Origin: Nitrospirota bacterium
Lineage (GTDB): Bacteria > Nitrospirota > JACRHL01
Assembly: GCA_029858285.1 (NCBI GenBank)
Contig: JAOUFN010000003.1
Location: forward strand, 1 to 64,000
DNA length: 64,000 bases
Direction: 5' to 3'
A program made the position numbers and the translations under genes. The notes below the pieces were generated by a model. The model did not search any database. It saw nothing but the letters and a program-made list of their open reading frames with translations, and had not been told where the DNA came from. This document shows, piece after piece, positions 63,170-64,000 of the stretch. The stretch's first letter is position 1. Every line of letters starts with the position of its first letter.

Positions 63170-64000
<831 letters not shown>

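Overview
The window is a GC-rich chromosomal segment of a Gram-negative bacterium. It carries a near-complete lipid A/Kdo pathway, an outer-membrane assembly factor (BamA) and the periplasmic chaperone Skp. Genes are densely packed and many neighbours overlap by ATGA or GTGA. No rRNA, tRNA, CRISPR array, transposase or phage gene was recognised. The best taxonomic hint is a cluster encoding citryl-CoA synthetase, citryl-CoA lyase, monomeric isocitrate dehydrogenase and aconitase. This two-enzyme form of citrate cleavage is known from Hydrogenobacter-type bacteria, and related genes occur in autotrophic lineages such as Magnetococcus and Leptospirillum/Nitrospira. A deep-branching, possibly autotrophic proteobacterium is the best guess (inference, not proven).

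Layout. 0-5 kb (minus strand): a 59-aa membrane protein, then a glycerophosphodiester/glycerol operon (GDPD, GlpD, FGGY kinase, DUF123, gamma-glutamylcyclotransferase-like). 5-8.5 kb: pyruvate kinase, zinc alcohol dehydrogenase, ABM-domain protein and YbaK-type deacylase. 8.6-11.9 kb: M32 carboxypeptidase, ELM1-like protein and a 2OG-Fe(II) oxygenase. 12-16.3 kb: an ArsR regulator, a TPR protein, a membrane protein, a methyltransferase and a radical SAM/SPASM protein. 16.4-25.1 kb: the citrate-cleavage cluster ccsA-ccsB-icd // ccl-acn, with a recognisable promoter in front, a terminator inside after icd and a strong terminator after acn. 25.2-29.5 kb: an RND efflux pump and its lipoprotein adaptor. 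29.7-38.4 kb: surface glycan genes (glycosyltransferases and methyltransferases, including two CmcI-like paralogues). 38.6-49.5 kb: bamA-skp-lpxD-fabZ-lpxA-lpxB-msbA-waaA-lpxK on the minus strand. 49.7-52.4 kb: a GT2 and a TMTC-like membrane/TPR protein on the plus strand. 52.4-53.3 kb: mutM. 53.3-63 kb: a second polysaccharide cluster (six glycosyltransferases, an alkaline-phosphatase-superfamily protein and a flippase). 63.2-64 kb: the C-terminal end of a thrombospondin type 3 repeat protein, cut by the window edge.

How the genes work together. The central cluster would convert citrate to acetyl-CoA and oxaloacetate in two steps (CcsAB, then Ccl). Aconitase and NADP-dependent isocitrate dehydrogenase would supply citrate from 2-oxoglutarate and CO2, as in the reductive TCA cycle. 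The lpx/waa block makes Kdo-lipid A and flips it (MsbA). The flanking glycosyltransferase blocks probably build LPS core, O-antigen or capsule.

The most unusual observation is the CcsB (SucD-like) subunit. It starts with about 97 residues of Lys/Ala-rich, histone-H1-like sequence containing five tandem 9-residue repeats, and a good Shine-Dalgarno sequence in front of the extended start supports its translation. A second Lys-rich insert lies inside a family 4 glycosyltransferase. A 12-bp tandem repeat is readable in two frames where two other glycosyltransferase genes meet.
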